Below, piece by piece: positions 53,400-62,198 of a DNA stretch of 64,000 nucleotides. Below the pieces are notes generated by a model. That model was not told where the DNA came from, made no database searches, and saw only the letters and a program-made list of their open reading frames with translations. Source of the DNA: Sphingobacterium paludis (GTDB lineage Bacteria; Bacteroidota; Bacteroidia; Sphingobacteriales; Sphingobacteriaceae). Each line of letters begins with the position of its first letter. The stretch's first letter is position 1. The position numbers and the translations under genes are program-made. The stretch covers positions 124,001 to 188,000 of the forward strand of contig NZ_SNZV01000008.1 in the NCBI RefSeq assembly GCF_004364125.1. The letters run 5' to 3'.

Positions 53400-54881
53400 A
53401 TGACGTATACTGTGACCGCTCCTATTACCGACGTACTTGACCAAATCATGGCATCCATTCCGTTATTCAAGCCGGAATTGCTGCTTATTGGCGGGTTTAT
53501 CGCAACGATAGTAAGTGCTTTATTTGTGGGGAAGCGTTTACGAAATTTTACGTTCGCTGTTTACCTGTTGACGATCTTGATTACGATATACTTCTTACAG
53601 GCACAATTACCGACGGTTGCTACCGGATTTTCAGGCATGTGGATGATTGACCCGCTGAGTACCTATGCCCGCATAATCATTGCGACGGGAGGAGGCATTA
53701 TCGGCTTATTTATTCAGCAACGCCATAAACTCGGTAACAATGGCGACGTCTACAGCATTTTACTCGCAGCGATACTGGGCATGAATGTGCTTTGCAACAG
53801 CAGCAATTGGATACTCGCGTTTATAGGTATAGAGACCGTATCTATTGCTTCTTATGTTTTGGTAGGCTATTTTTCCCAAAACAAAGCGCAAGCAGAAGCG
53901 GCGATGAAATACGCGCTGTTTGGATCCGTGTGTGCGGCTGTCATGTTGTATGGATTATCATTGATTTACGGACTTACAGGTAGCCTGGATTTCCAATCGC
54001 CAGAGCAACTGCAAGGGCTGATGGTAGCTCCTGAACCCATCCTCACCATTGCTTTGCTTTTCGTTTTTGTAGGCATTGGTTTTAAGCTAAGTTTTGTACC
54101 GTTTCACGTGTGGAGCCCCGACGTGTACGAGGGTGCGCCGACAGCCATTACCGCATTTCTGTCAACCATTCCGAAAATTGGTGCTCTAATCTTATTCACA
54201 CGGTTGTATACGGCCTGGTCGTCCACCGCTTTCTATTTTTCTGATCTGACAACCTCGTTTATCCTTTTTGTCTCGATAACGAGTATGCTAGTCGGAAACC
54301 TGGCTGCACTGCGACAAAAAAACATCAAACGGTTGATGGCTTATTCTTCTATTGGGCACACCGGATTTTTGCTGATGGCTGTATTCGCTTATCAAGCAAA
54401 TTACCCATACCTGTTGTTTTATATCATGGCCTATGTGTTGATGAATCTGGCAACGTTCATTTTCATCGATGCGCTGGAAGAGCGCACAGGCTCGACCGCA
54501 CTTTCAGCATATGCTGGGCTGGGAAGAAAAATGCCCATTCTCTTCACGTCGTTAACCGTGCTAGCCGTTTCCTTGGTAGGCCTTCCCCCTACTATCGGCT
54601 TTATCGGTAAACTATTGGTGTTTACCGCGGTTTTCGATACGTATCAGATGGCCGATGAGGGGGCTGTGCTCTTCCTGCTTATCGTCGGTGCGCTGACGGC
54701 GGTAATTTCCCTATTTTACTATTTCCGCATCCCATTTTATGCGTTTCTTAAAAACAATGAGTCGCCGGACATCGTATCCAGCGATTCAAAAATACTAGTG
54801 TGGCTGGGGTATGTATTGACTGCCTGTGTGATTCTGCTAGGACTTTTTCCCAGCATATTGCTTAACCTGATTACGTCATAA
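53400..54881 (+). CDS. nuoN: NADH-quinone oxidoreductase subunit N
   Basis: The third antiporter-like subunit, 493 residues and about 14 helices. NWILAFIGIETVSIASYVLV (Glu), KLSFVPFHVWSPDVYEGAPT and NIKRLMAYSSIGHTGFLLMA are the NuoN forms of the family motifs. It ends the nuoHIJKLMN operon. No terminator hairpin is evident before the DUF4254 gene, but that gene has its own promoter box at 54964. Confidence 0.95.
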   Translation: MTYTVTAPITDVLDQIMASIPLFKPELLLIGGFIATIVSALFVGKRLRNFTFAVYLLTILITIYFLQAQLPTVATGFSGMWMIDPLSTYARIIIATGGGIIGLFIQQRHKLGNNGDVYSILLAAILGMNVLCNSSNWILAFIGIETVSIASYVLVGYFSQNKAQAEAAMKYALFGSVCAAVMLYGLSLIYGLTGSLDFQSPEQLQGLMVAPEPILTIALLFVFVGIGFKLSFVPFHVWSPDVYEGAPTAITAFLSTIPKIGALILFTRLYTAWSSTAFYFSDLTTSFILFVSITSMLVGNLAALRQKNIKRLMAYSSIGHTGFLLMAVFAYQANYPYLLFYIMAYVLMNLATFIFIDALEERTGSTALSAYAGLGRKMPILFTSLTVLAVSLVGLPPTIGFIGKLLVFTAVFDTYQMADEGAVLFLLIVGALTAVISLFYYFRIPFYAFLKNNESPDIVSSDSKILVWLGYVLTACVILLGLFPSILLNLITS

Positions 54882-54963
54882 AGCGGTAACACCAAGGTAG
54901 ACCAGCAACTTTTCTGAACAATGGCACCACTGTAAAATAGGTTTCTAACAATGAATTTATTCT

Positions 54964-54971
54964 TATCTTTG
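54964..54971 (+). promoter_or_regulatory. -7 promoter box of the DUF4254 gene, five bases from the ATG
   Basis: TATCTTTG matches TAnnTTTG; CGCTT separates it from ATG 54977. As at pth, this implies an mRNA that begins at or beside the start codon. Confidence 0.6.
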
Positions 54972-54976
54972 CGCTT

Positions 54977-55582
54977 ATGATCAGCGAAATTGCCAACACC
55001 ATCTTTCAGCAAGCTATTGATCGATACCATCAACATGATACGATCGATCATCCTATAGAAAATCCCTACGATAGTACATCTCTTGACCATTTACTGTATT
55101 TGAAATGCTGGATTGATACGGTGCAATGGCACATGGAAGATCTCGTGCGCGATCCGGCAATTGATCCGAAAGATGGTTTATATTGGAAGCGTCGTATAGA
55201 CGAATCCAATCAATTTCGTACCGATACAGTAGAGTACATAGATAGTTACTACTTACGTCTTTTTGATGCTGTACAACCCAAGCCGCACGCACGCATCAAT
55301 ACAGAAAGCCCTGCTTGGGCTATCGACCGCTTATCGATCCTTGCTTTGAAGATTTACCACATGGAGCAGGAAACGTTGCGCACAGATGCTGCTCCCAGCC
55401 ATATCGAAGCCTGTCAGGCTAAACTATCCATATTGTTGGAACAACGTAGCGACCTTTCTTTAAGTATCGATGAGTTGCTCGCTGATATCCAGTCTGGAAA
55501 TCGGTTTATGAAGGTGTACAAACAAATGAAGATGTATAACGACCCTTCATTAAATCCGGTATTGTACGGCTTGCAAAAATAG
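54977..55582 (+). CDS. DUF4254 family protein
   Basis: A 201-residue soluble, mainly helical protein. YDSTSLDHLLYLKCWIDTVQ and WHMEDLVRDPAIDP near the N terminus, and INTESPAWAIDRLSILALKI in the middle, are the conserved stretches of DUF4254. No function is known to me. It stands 11 bases ahead of a GT9 glycosyltransferase gene, an association I recall from this phylum, so a link with glycan assembly is likely but unproven. The promoter overlaps its start region. Confidence 0.85.
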   Translation: MISEIANTIFQQAIDRYHQHDTIDHPIENPYDSTSLDHLLYLKCWIDTVQWHMEDLVRDPAIDPKDGLYWKRRIDESNQFRTDTVEYIDSYYLRLFDAVQPKPHARINTESPAWAIDRLSILALKIYHMEQETLRTDAAPSHIEACQAKLSILLEQRSDLSLSIDELLADIQSGNRFMKVYKQMKMYNDPSLNPVLYGLQK

Positions 55583-55593
55583 TTTTAAACGGC

Positions 55594-56613
55594 ATGAAAA
55601 AAGTCAGAGTGTTGGTCACCCGTTTTTCTGCCATGGGCGATGTTGCCATGGTGGCTTCGGTATTGCGCGAGCTACAGGCACAAAACCGACAGGTGGAATT
55701 GGTGATGGTCAGCAGACTTCATTTCAAAGCTTTTTTCGAGGACATTCCTAATCTCATCTTTCATCCCATATATCCGGAGGAACAACATAAAGGTCCGAAA
55801 GGACTGTGGCGTCTCTTTCAGGAACTAAAACGATACAAGATCGATTACGTTGCTGATCTACATAACAACATTCGGTCGAAGATACTGACCTTATTTTTTA
55901 AGACTGCAGGCTACCGGCTTGGGATCCTGGATAAAGGACGACACCAGAAGAAAGATCTTACCAAGCGAAAGAATAAGATACTGGTGCCGCTAAGACCTAC
56001 CGTAGAGCGCTATGCAGATGTGTTCAGGCATTTAGGGTTTCATCTGAAATTGGGAAACACCTTAAAGAAAAAAGATAGACCCGTTCCAGAAACTTACAAG
56101 AGCTTGCTCAACCATTCCGGGAAAAATATTGCTGTGGCCCCCTTCGCCCAACATCCCTACAAGGTGTGGAAACCTTCGAACTGGGATCAAGTATTTCGTG
56201 CCTTTCCGACCCATCATTTCTATATTTTCGGTGGCGGAAGACAGGAGCAGGAAACCGCAGCGCAGTGGAGCGAGCGTTATCCCCATGTACACAGTACGAT
56301 CGGAAAGCTGAGCGTAAGCGCGGAGCTTGATCTCATCAGCAACGTTGATTTTATGCTAAGTATGGACTCATCTGGCATGCACATGGCTTCGCTGGTCGGC
56401 ACACGATGTCTTTCCATTTGGGGCGCCACCCATCCTTATGCCGGCTTTTTGGGTTATGGACAATCAATACATGATTGCATCCATGTGGAACATCCCAATC
56501 GTCCCAGCTCGATCTACGGCAATAAATCGTGCCTATGTGATGGTGTCGAAGCTATTGATTTGGTTTCAACAGACATGGTTATTGATCGTTTAAAAGAGAT
56601 CGGCTTAAGTTAG
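55594..56613 (+). CDS. Glycosyltransferase family 9 (heptosyltransferase-like)
   Basis: A 339-residue GT-B fold enzyme of the ADP-heptose transferase type. The N terminus VLVTRFSAMGDVAMVASVLR is the family signature; NIAVAPFAQHPYKVWKPSNW, YIFGGGRQEQETAAQWSERY and FMLSMDSSGMHMASLVGTRC are the nucleotide-sugar and acceptor motifs. It probably adds a sugar to lipopolysaccharide core on the cytoplasmic side, though the exact sugar is unknown. It follows the DUF4254 gene by 11 bases and precedes a GT4 gene by 23 bases, suggesting an operon. Confidence 0.9.
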   Translation: MKKVRVLVTRFSAMGDVAMVASVLRELQAQNRQVELVMVSRLHFKAFFEDIPNLIFHPIYPEEQHKGPKGLWRLFQELKRYKIDYVADLHNNIRSKILTLFFKTAGYRLGILDKGRHQKKDLTKRKNKILVPLRPTVERYADVFRHLGFHLKLGNTLKKKDRPVPETYKSLLNHSGKNIAVAPFAQHPYKVWKPSNWDQVFRAFPTHHFYIFGGGRQEQETAAQWSERYPHVHSTIGKLSVSAELDLISNVDFMLSMDSSGMHMASLVGTRCLSIWGATHPYAGFLGYGQSIHDCIHVEHPNRPSSIYGNKSCLCDGVEAIDLVSTDMVIDRLKEIGLS

Positions 56614-56636
56614 GCTTTCAGTTAAGTACACGGAAT

Positions 56637-57740
56637 ATGCGTATAGGGTATGATGCAAAACGATATTTTCAAAATCAATCCGGCTTAGGAAATTACAGCC
56701 GCGACCTCCTTCGCATATTAAAAGAGCATTACCCCACAAACGATTATGTCCTCTATACGACAAAAAGACCTTCGCGCTATCTAGACAAGGGGTTTACTAT
56801 TCGTTTTCCGGAAAATGGGATCAACAAAATGCTACCCTCCCTATGGCGTAGCCGGGGCATCGCAACGGATTTGAAAAACGATGCTATCGACATTTTTCAT
56901 GGCTTATCCGGCGAGATTCCGATGAACTTGACGAAACAAGGCATCCAGTCCGTTGTCACTATTCACGACCTGATATTTCTGCGTCACCCTGAACTTTACA
57001 AGCCTCTTGACCGCATTATCTATGCAAAGAAATTCAAATACGCTGCTAAGCATGCAAATAAGGTCATAGCCATCAGCATGCAGACTAAGATGGACATCAT
57101 GCATTTCTTTGGCATACCCGATGGGCAGATCGACGTGATCTACCAAGGCTGTCATCCGGCCTTTCAGCAAGTCAAGCTACAAGCTCATTTGGACAACATA
57201 CGGCAGAAATACGAACTCCCTACGGATTTTATTTTAAATGTCGGATCTATTGAGCCGAGGAAAAATGCTTTCCAAATTGTAAAGGCGTTGGAACATCTCG
57301 ATGTTCCGCTCGTTATGATAGGCAAAGAGACCGCCTATGCGGAGGAGATTAAAAAATACGTTGCTGAAAAGAAAATGCAACATAAAATACTCTTTAAGAA
57401 GGTAGAGCGCATGGATGATCTTGCGGCAATCTATAAACTGGCCAAACTGTTTGTCTATCCTTCAACCTACGAGGGCTTTGGAATCCCCATCATCGAAGCG
57501 CTTTATTCGGAAACACCAGTAATCACGACTAATTCAGGCGTATTTCCTGAGGCAGCAGGGCCTTTTTCCTATTATGTGAACCCGAAGAATTGTGAGGAAA
57601 TACGCCATGCGATACAAGCTGTGCTTTCATCCACTTCAATGCAAGAAGAAATGAAAACGAAAGGACTGGAGTACGCGCAGCAATTTAATGATGATGTGTT
57701 GGCGGAACAATGGATAAAAGTTTATCAAGAGCTTAGTTAA
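56637..57740 (+). CDS. Glycosyltransferase family 4
   Basis: A 367-residue GT-B retaining transferase. The N-terminal GLGNYSRDLLRIL segment, SVVTIHDLIFLRHPELY, ILNVGSIEPRKNAFQIVKAL and the donor-site EGFGIPIIEALYSETPVITT with the E-x7-E pattern are typical of family 4. Donor and acceptor cannot be told. Its stop codon interlocks with that of the convergent GT32-like gene: the two stops share 57738-57739. Confidence 0.92.
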   Translation: MRIGYDAKRYFQNQSGLGNYSRDLLRILKEHYPTNDYVLYTTKRPSRYLDKGFTIRFPENGINKMLPSLWRSRGIATDLKNDAIDIFHGLSGEIPMNLTKQGIQSVVTIHDLIFLRHPELYKPLDRIIYAKKFKYAAKHANKVIAISMQTKMDIMHFFGIPDGQIDVIYQGCHPAFQQVKLQAHLDNIRQKYELPTDFILNVGSIEPRKNAFQIVKALEHLDVPLVMIGKETAYAEEIKKYVAEKKMQHKILFKKVERMDDLAAIYKLAKLFVYPSTYEGFGIPIIEALYSETPVITTNSGVFPEAAGPFSYYVNPKNCEEIRHAIQAVLSSTSMQEEMKTKGLEYAQQFNDDVLAEQWIKVYQELS

Positions 57741-58408
57741 TCTTTGCTTAACGGTTTCACGACCGGAATCACCTTCTGCAATTTCTTCCAATGCTTGGAT
57801 CGATCACCGTAGATCAAAATCTTGCCTAGCTTATATTTAAATTTCATGAAGCCGTTATAATCATGTTCCACCACTCTATAAGGAACAGCTGGGTTAAGAT
57901 GCAGCTCATCCTGAATAGCCTTTGTATAGATAGATGGGCCCGTCATGGCATGCACATCGTGTGGAAAAGCATTTTTTTGAATATTAGAAACGATATACGC
58001 TATGGTGCGCTTAAGAAAAGGATGATCTTTTTCGTAAATAAGCGCCCATTGCGCGTAATACTCCGGATGGTTTTTTTCTTTAGTAATGACCGCCTGATCT
58101 GCTTCCGTGATATGCCGATCCAGCCCCCCGGAAATATCACTATCTAAATCGAGGTAAATGCCCCCCTTCTTATACAAGATCGCATAGCGGAAAAAGTCAG
58201 CTTTCGCCGCTCCAATCTGCAAACGTGCATAGGCCTCGTAAACTTCAATGTCGAAAGCATTCCGAATAAACGCGTCAATACGGGCATCATCATAAAACTC
58301 ATGTACGTATCCCGGATTCTTTCGCATAAAACGCCAGATATAAAAGCGTGTTATGAAAGGAATCTTAGAAGTTTTAAACGTCTGATAAATTACTTTTGGT
58401 ATCGCCAT
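57737..58408 (-). CDS. Glycosyltransferase with DXD motif (GT32-like)
   Basis: A 223-residue GT-A type enzyme. IPKVIYQTFKTSKIP at the N terminus, QIGAAKADFFRYAILYKKGG and IYLDLDSDI with the metal-binding DLD are the hallmarks of the capsular polysaccharide/OCH1-like GT32 group; ALIYEKDHPFLKRTIAYIV follows. The sugar is unknown. It lies 24 bases after the minus-strand GT4 gene and so shares its transcript. It is convergent, with overlapping stop codons, with the plus-strand GT4 gene. Confidence 0.87.
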   Translation of the reverse strand: MAIPKVIYQTFKTSKIPFITRFYIWRFMRKNPGYVHEFYDDARIDAFIRNAFDIEVYEAYARLQIGAAKADFFRYAILYKKGGIYLDLDSDISGGLDRHITEADQAVITKEKNHPEYYAQWALIYEKDHPFLKRTIAYIVSNIQKNAFPHDVHAMTGPSIYTKAIQDELHLNPAVPYRVVEHDYNGFMKFKYKLGKILIYGDRSKHWKKLQKVIPVVKPLSKD

Positions 58409-58432
58409 AGGAGAAAGATAAAATTATAAGGT

Positions 58433-59503
58433 CTATCGATTCGACAAGGTTGCATACAATCGCCAATATTTGGCGGCAGCTTTTTCCCAAGAAAATTGCG
58501 AAGCCCATGCTTTAATTTCATCCACACGCGTCGGTGTCTGAATAAGTTTAATCAAGTTGTTCCGACCATAGTCTGACAGGTATTCTTCATCCATGCTTTC
58601 TAAGTAAAAAGCCTCCTCGCCCCCAACCTCTGGTAGAGACGTAAACTTGGATAGCAATACCTTTTTGCCGAAGCTCATCGCTTCAATAACAGGCAGACCA
58701 AAGCCTTCAGTGATCGAAGGAAATGCAAAAACAGAACAATTGGCCAAATAATTATATTTATCTGCCTCCGAAACAGGACCTGTTATGATAACGCGGTCAT
58801 TTACACCCAAACTCGCAGCTAGTGTCTGTATTTTTTGTAAATATTCAGGCTCATGCACAATACCTGAAATTACCAGTTTGAGGTTATTACCCACCAAAAG
58901 GTACAAGAGCACGTGAAAATTTTTTTTCTTATTTATCGTTCCTATGCTATAGATATAATCTTCAGGAACTAAGGGCGCATTTTTTTCCGTATCCAGGAGC
59001 AGCTGTTCATTTATATTATTTCCGTTGTAAATGACATGAACTGTTTTGCCGTCAAGGGAACAATAGTGTTCGATATCGCTTTTCACGTAATTAGAAATGG
59101 CTACCACGACATCGGATCGATCAATTAAAGCCTGAATTTTCTTGAGGTACCGCGCCACCTTCTGTTCAGATTTTCCTTCTTTCAGAAAATTTAAATCGTG
59201 TATGGTTGATAATACCTTTACCCGTCTGTCTGCAGGCAAATAGGCCGTTAACTGAAACGTACTATGCCAAACATCAAACTGGCTGAACCGAGGTTTCAAG
59301 AATTTTTGGTGGGAATGCTGCGGGATATATCTGGCTCCAACCTGAAAAGGCTTCTCGACTTGTTTGTTTAGAAAAAAAGTAAGGGAGGCGTTATCGGGAG
59401 CAAGGTCTTGTAAAGCTAGACCCAAATTAAGGCAGAAATGATACAGTCCAGTATGCGGATACTTCATCCGCTCTGCATCAAACAAGATTTGTAGTTGTTC
59501 CAT
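58433..59503 (-). CDS. Glycosyltransferase family 4
   Basis: A 356-residue GT-B enzyme. YPHTGLYHFCLNLGLALQDL, VLSTIHDLNFLKEGKSEQK, IYSIGTINKKKNFHVLLYLL and the donor-site FAFPSITEGFGLPVIEAMSF are family 4 motifs. It resembles mannosyltransferase-type enzymes, but donor and acceptor are unknown. It lies 49 bases after the next upstream minus-strand gene, probably co-transcribed with it. Confidence 0.92.
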   Translation of the reverse strand: MEQLQILFDAERMKYPHTGLYHFCLNLGLALQDLAPDNASLTFFLNKQVEKPFQVGARYIPQHSHQKFLKPRFSQFDVWHSTFQLTAYLPADRRVKVLSTIHDLNFLKEGKSEQKVARYLKKIQALIDRSDVVVAISNYVKSDIEHYCSLDGKTVHVIYNGNNINEQLLLDTEKNAPLVPEDYIYSIGTINKKKNFHVLLYLLVGNNLKLVISGIVHEPEYLQKIQTLAASLGVNDRVIITGPVSEADKYNYLANCSVFAFPSITEGFGLPVIEAMSFGKKVLLSKFTSLPEVGGEEAFYLESMDEEYLSDYGRNNLIKLIQTPTRVDEIKAWASQFSWEKAAAKYWRLYATLSNR

Positions 59504-59552
59504 AGACCACTATACCGACAAAAGTAGCGTTTTCTTTATCGAATAAAAATGG

Positions 59553-60578
59553 CTACGCTAAAATTTTTTTGATCCAGTTGTTAAAGGAATATTTTTCTAT
59601 GATTTTCAAATCGATATTGACCATAGGCTCATTTAAGAAAAGCCCCAATCGATGAAGGTTTTCACTTTCCCAAATAAATACATTATTAGGGTGGTAAAAA
59701 TCATATTTCTTAACGAGCGCATTGTTGGTAATGATTTTTTTATTGTAGAAAAGCGCTTCAAAAATTCGAAATGACAAGCCCTGATGGATAACTGAATTAT
59801 CAAAATCTAGGATCACTTCATAGCGTTGTACATGTCGAAGCATTTCGGAATAGGTCAACGGATTGGAGATAAATTCAATTCCGGAATCTTCATACATTTC
59901 AGCAACTTTATCCTGACTACATAAGAGCTTAATATCTATTTCGAAATTCTCCTGCTTAAGGAAATCTGTGAGCTCTTGAATGTAGGGCATTCGGTTTTCG
60001 AGATAGCTTCCAACAAAACAGATACTTTTAGGCCGAACGACAACATTTTCTGTTTTTGGCACTTCCAAATAAAAGTTGGTCGTAAGCAACAGGTTGTCAT
60101 AGGCAGGCGAATAGTTTTGATAGTCGTTATGATCAAACACGTAAAATTTATCGAAAATGCTGATCCTATCAAAAACGGATGGAAAACGATTTAAACCGTC
60201 CCATTGATATGCAATCATTTTGTCCACTTTAGATTTAATGTGCATTAAAGTATCCACACTGAGTAGATCCGACCGAATAATAAGCGCATAATCGACCCTT
60301 TGCTCAATTTTATCAAGCTGCGAGATCAGATTTTCATTTTCATGGTGAAATATAAGCTGCTTTTTAAAGTTTTTCTGCCCCAAAAAGTTTTTATAAACAA
60401 AACTTTTAAAATGCTCGGCAAAATCTCTGTATTTAAACGGCTTATCGGTAATAAAAAGGAATATAACATCCAACCCAGCCTTCTGCAAGGATAATATTAA
60501 ATCTTTGTAAAGTTCAAAATGCAACGGAATAACTAATACAATACTCTTATTTTTCACGGCAGAATTGTTAAGTTTCAA
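59553..60578 (-). CDS. Unrecognised protein, glycosyltransferase-like (CgeB/LPS-biosynthesis type)
   Basis: A 341-residue protein I cannot place firmly. Its design looks like a GT-B transferase: an N-terminal half with SIVLVIPLHFELYKDLILSL and MIAYQWDGLNRFPSVFDRIS followed by FDKFYVFDHND, and a C-terminal half with SICFVGSYLENRMPYIQELT and QGLSFRIFEALFYNKKIITN, where the E near residue 285 suits a donor-binding position. Such proteins are often annotated as LPS biosynthesis or CgeB-like. The gene is A/T-richer than the nuo region, a sign of a variable glycan locus. Confidence 0.65.
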   Translation of the reverse strand: MKLNNSAVKNKSIVLVIPLHFELYKDLILSLQKAGLDVIFLFITDKPFKYRDFAEHFKSFVYKNFLGQKNFKKQLIFHHENENLISQLDKIEQRVDYALIIRSDLLSVDTLMHIKSKVDKMIAYQWDGLNRFPSVFDRISIFDKFYVFDHNDYQNYSPAYDNLLLTTNFYLEVPKTENVVVRPKSICFVGSYLENRMPYIQELTDFLKQENFEIDIKLLCSQDKVAEMYEDSGIEFISNPLTYSEMLRHVQRYEVILDFDNSVIHQGLSFRIFEALFYNKKIITNNALVKKYDFYHPNNVFIWESENLHRLGLFLNEPMVNIDLKIIEKYSFNNWIKKILA

Positions 60579-60991
60579 TTTCTAAACGAATTATGTCACA
60601 GAAAACGTACCAAATCTGGATATCGCTACACATAATGTCAATTTCTAACCATCAAAGTATAGAAGTTAGATCGTTACGGCTCCCTTAAACTATGCAACTG
60701 ATGAAAAGTTTATTCTCTTGAAAACACCGTCACCGCATATTATTTGAAAGATATGAGTATGGAGACCTTATTTGCATACCTTTTACAAGAACAGTTCAAT
60801 TATTGATTCCCTAAAAACTTATTCCATCCCTCAACATTCTGTACATTCTCAAACTTTAAGTTGTGTTAAGACAATATTATCTATATTGTAGCCATTAATC
60901 ATTCTAAAGCGTTTTAAGCAGTAAAGAGCAATACCAAAGATTTTTTATGGTATTACCATTTTGAAAGAATCATCTTATTTTAAATATAAAA
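60579..60991. other. A/T-rich intergenic stretch between divergent glycan genes
   Basis: No gene is visible in these 413 bases. It must hold the promoters of two divergent genes; I see no clean TAnnTTTG box. Near the plus-strand gene, AATACCA (60930-60936) can pair with TGGTATT (60948-60954), and ATGGTA (60947-60952) can instead pair with TACCAT (60954-60959), so two exclusive hairpins are possible. Confidence 0.5.
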
Positions 60992-61981
60992 ATGAAAATT
61001 TCGGTAGCATTGTGTACTTATAACGGAGCGAAATATATTGATAAACAATTAGCCTCAATATTATCGCAAACATACAGTGTACATGAAGTAATAATTTGTG
61101 ATGACGGTTCTACAGATTTAACCCCGGAAATTTTGGAACAATACAGAATTAAATTTCCCGGCATCGTCCAAGTTATCCAAAACCCCATCAATCTAGGCAG
61201 TAAAAAAAACTTCGATAAAGCTATCAGCATGTGTTCCAACGATTTAATTTTCCTGAGCGATCAAGATGATATTTGGGTAAAAACTAAAGTTGAAGAATAT
61301 GTGGATTTTTTAAACAAGAATCCGGCGGTTATGGTTGTCGCTTCTAATGGTTTCATAATTAATGACGAAGGAATTATTCAGCCCTCCTTGACGCTTTGGG
61401 ACGTTCCCAAAATACTCTCCGAACAAAACGAAGATATAGACTTCTTTTCCCATGTTTGCCAATGTGGAAATATTGTGACGGGCGCTTCAATAGCCATACG
61501 TCAAAGTTACGTCAGTAACGTATTACCCATTCCCAACGCACTCAATATGGAACATGACGAATGGATCACGCTAGTATCAAGTCGTGAAAACTCCTTTGCG
61601 ATGATCGACAAGAAATTGTTCTTCTACAGAGAGCACAACGATCAACAATTGGGCGGCGTATCATTCCCTCTAAACGAAGATTCTAAATCACAGTTATATA
61701 ACCAATTTTCTCTTGCCAAGTATAATTTCTCGAGGTATAAGTGGAGAATTAAGCAGTTAGCAATCCGACATAATAGACTACTGACAGAACCAACCACTTC
61801 GCAGCAAGATTTGATCATTAAACAGGTCACTGGTATTTTCAACGATCTTCTGCATGAATTTTTGAAATCCTACCCTATTCGCGGTCACTTTACCCGATTA
61901 ATTGACAAGCTTACGAACAAACGCCAAATAGCTAAACTAGCAAATAGCCCCACTCTGAGAACTTCGTGCGAAAAAAAATAA
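60992..61981 (+). CDS. Glycosyltransferase family 2
   Basis: A 329-residue GT-A enzyme resembling rhamnosyl- or other O-antigen/capsule transferases. ISVALCTYNGAKYIDKQLAS, EVIICDDGSTDLTPEILEQY and LIFLSDQDDIWVKTKVEEYV with the DQD metal-binding region are the family 2 'alpha-1,3-rhamnosyltransferase-like' motifs. Donor and acceptor are unknown. It stands alone on the plus strand; the next 200 bases are A/T-rich and hold only a 26-codon frame (62116-62196) with no recognisable relative. Confidence 0.9.
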   Translation: MKISVALCTYNGAKYIDKQLASILSQTYSVHEVIICDDGSTDLTPEILEQYRIKFPGIVQVIQNPINLGSKKNFDKAISMCSNDLIFLSDQDDIWVKTKVEEYVDFLNKNPAVMVVASNGFIINDEGIIQPSLTLWDVPKILSEQNEDIDFFSHVCQCGNIVTGASIAIRQSYVSNVLPIPNALNMEHDEWITLVSSRENSFAMIDKKLFFYREHNDQQLGGVSFPLNEDSKSQLYNQFSLAKYNFSRYKWRIKQLAIRHNRLLTEPTTSQQDLIIKQVTGIFNDLLHEFLKSYPIRGHFTRLIDKLTNKRQIAKLANSPTLRTSCEKK

Positions 61982-62198
61982 AATAACAATCCACCTTCGC
62001 GTCAGAAATTGCCGGTCGGCGAGACAAAACTATTAATAAGCATTCTGAAATGCGGCTAACATAACGAGCATTTGAAAGAGATTAAAATCTATTTCTAGCG
62101 TTCACTATTAAATAGATGAATATAAGAAACGATACTTACCTTGATTTATTACGTCAGATCATGGAGTCTCTAAAGGCTGATACATTTCTATTCTGACC

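Noticed and set aside
62116..62196. 26-codon plus-strand frame after the GT2 gene
   Set aside because: Too short to judge; no leader and no similarity recognised. It may be a gene relic, but nothing supports that.
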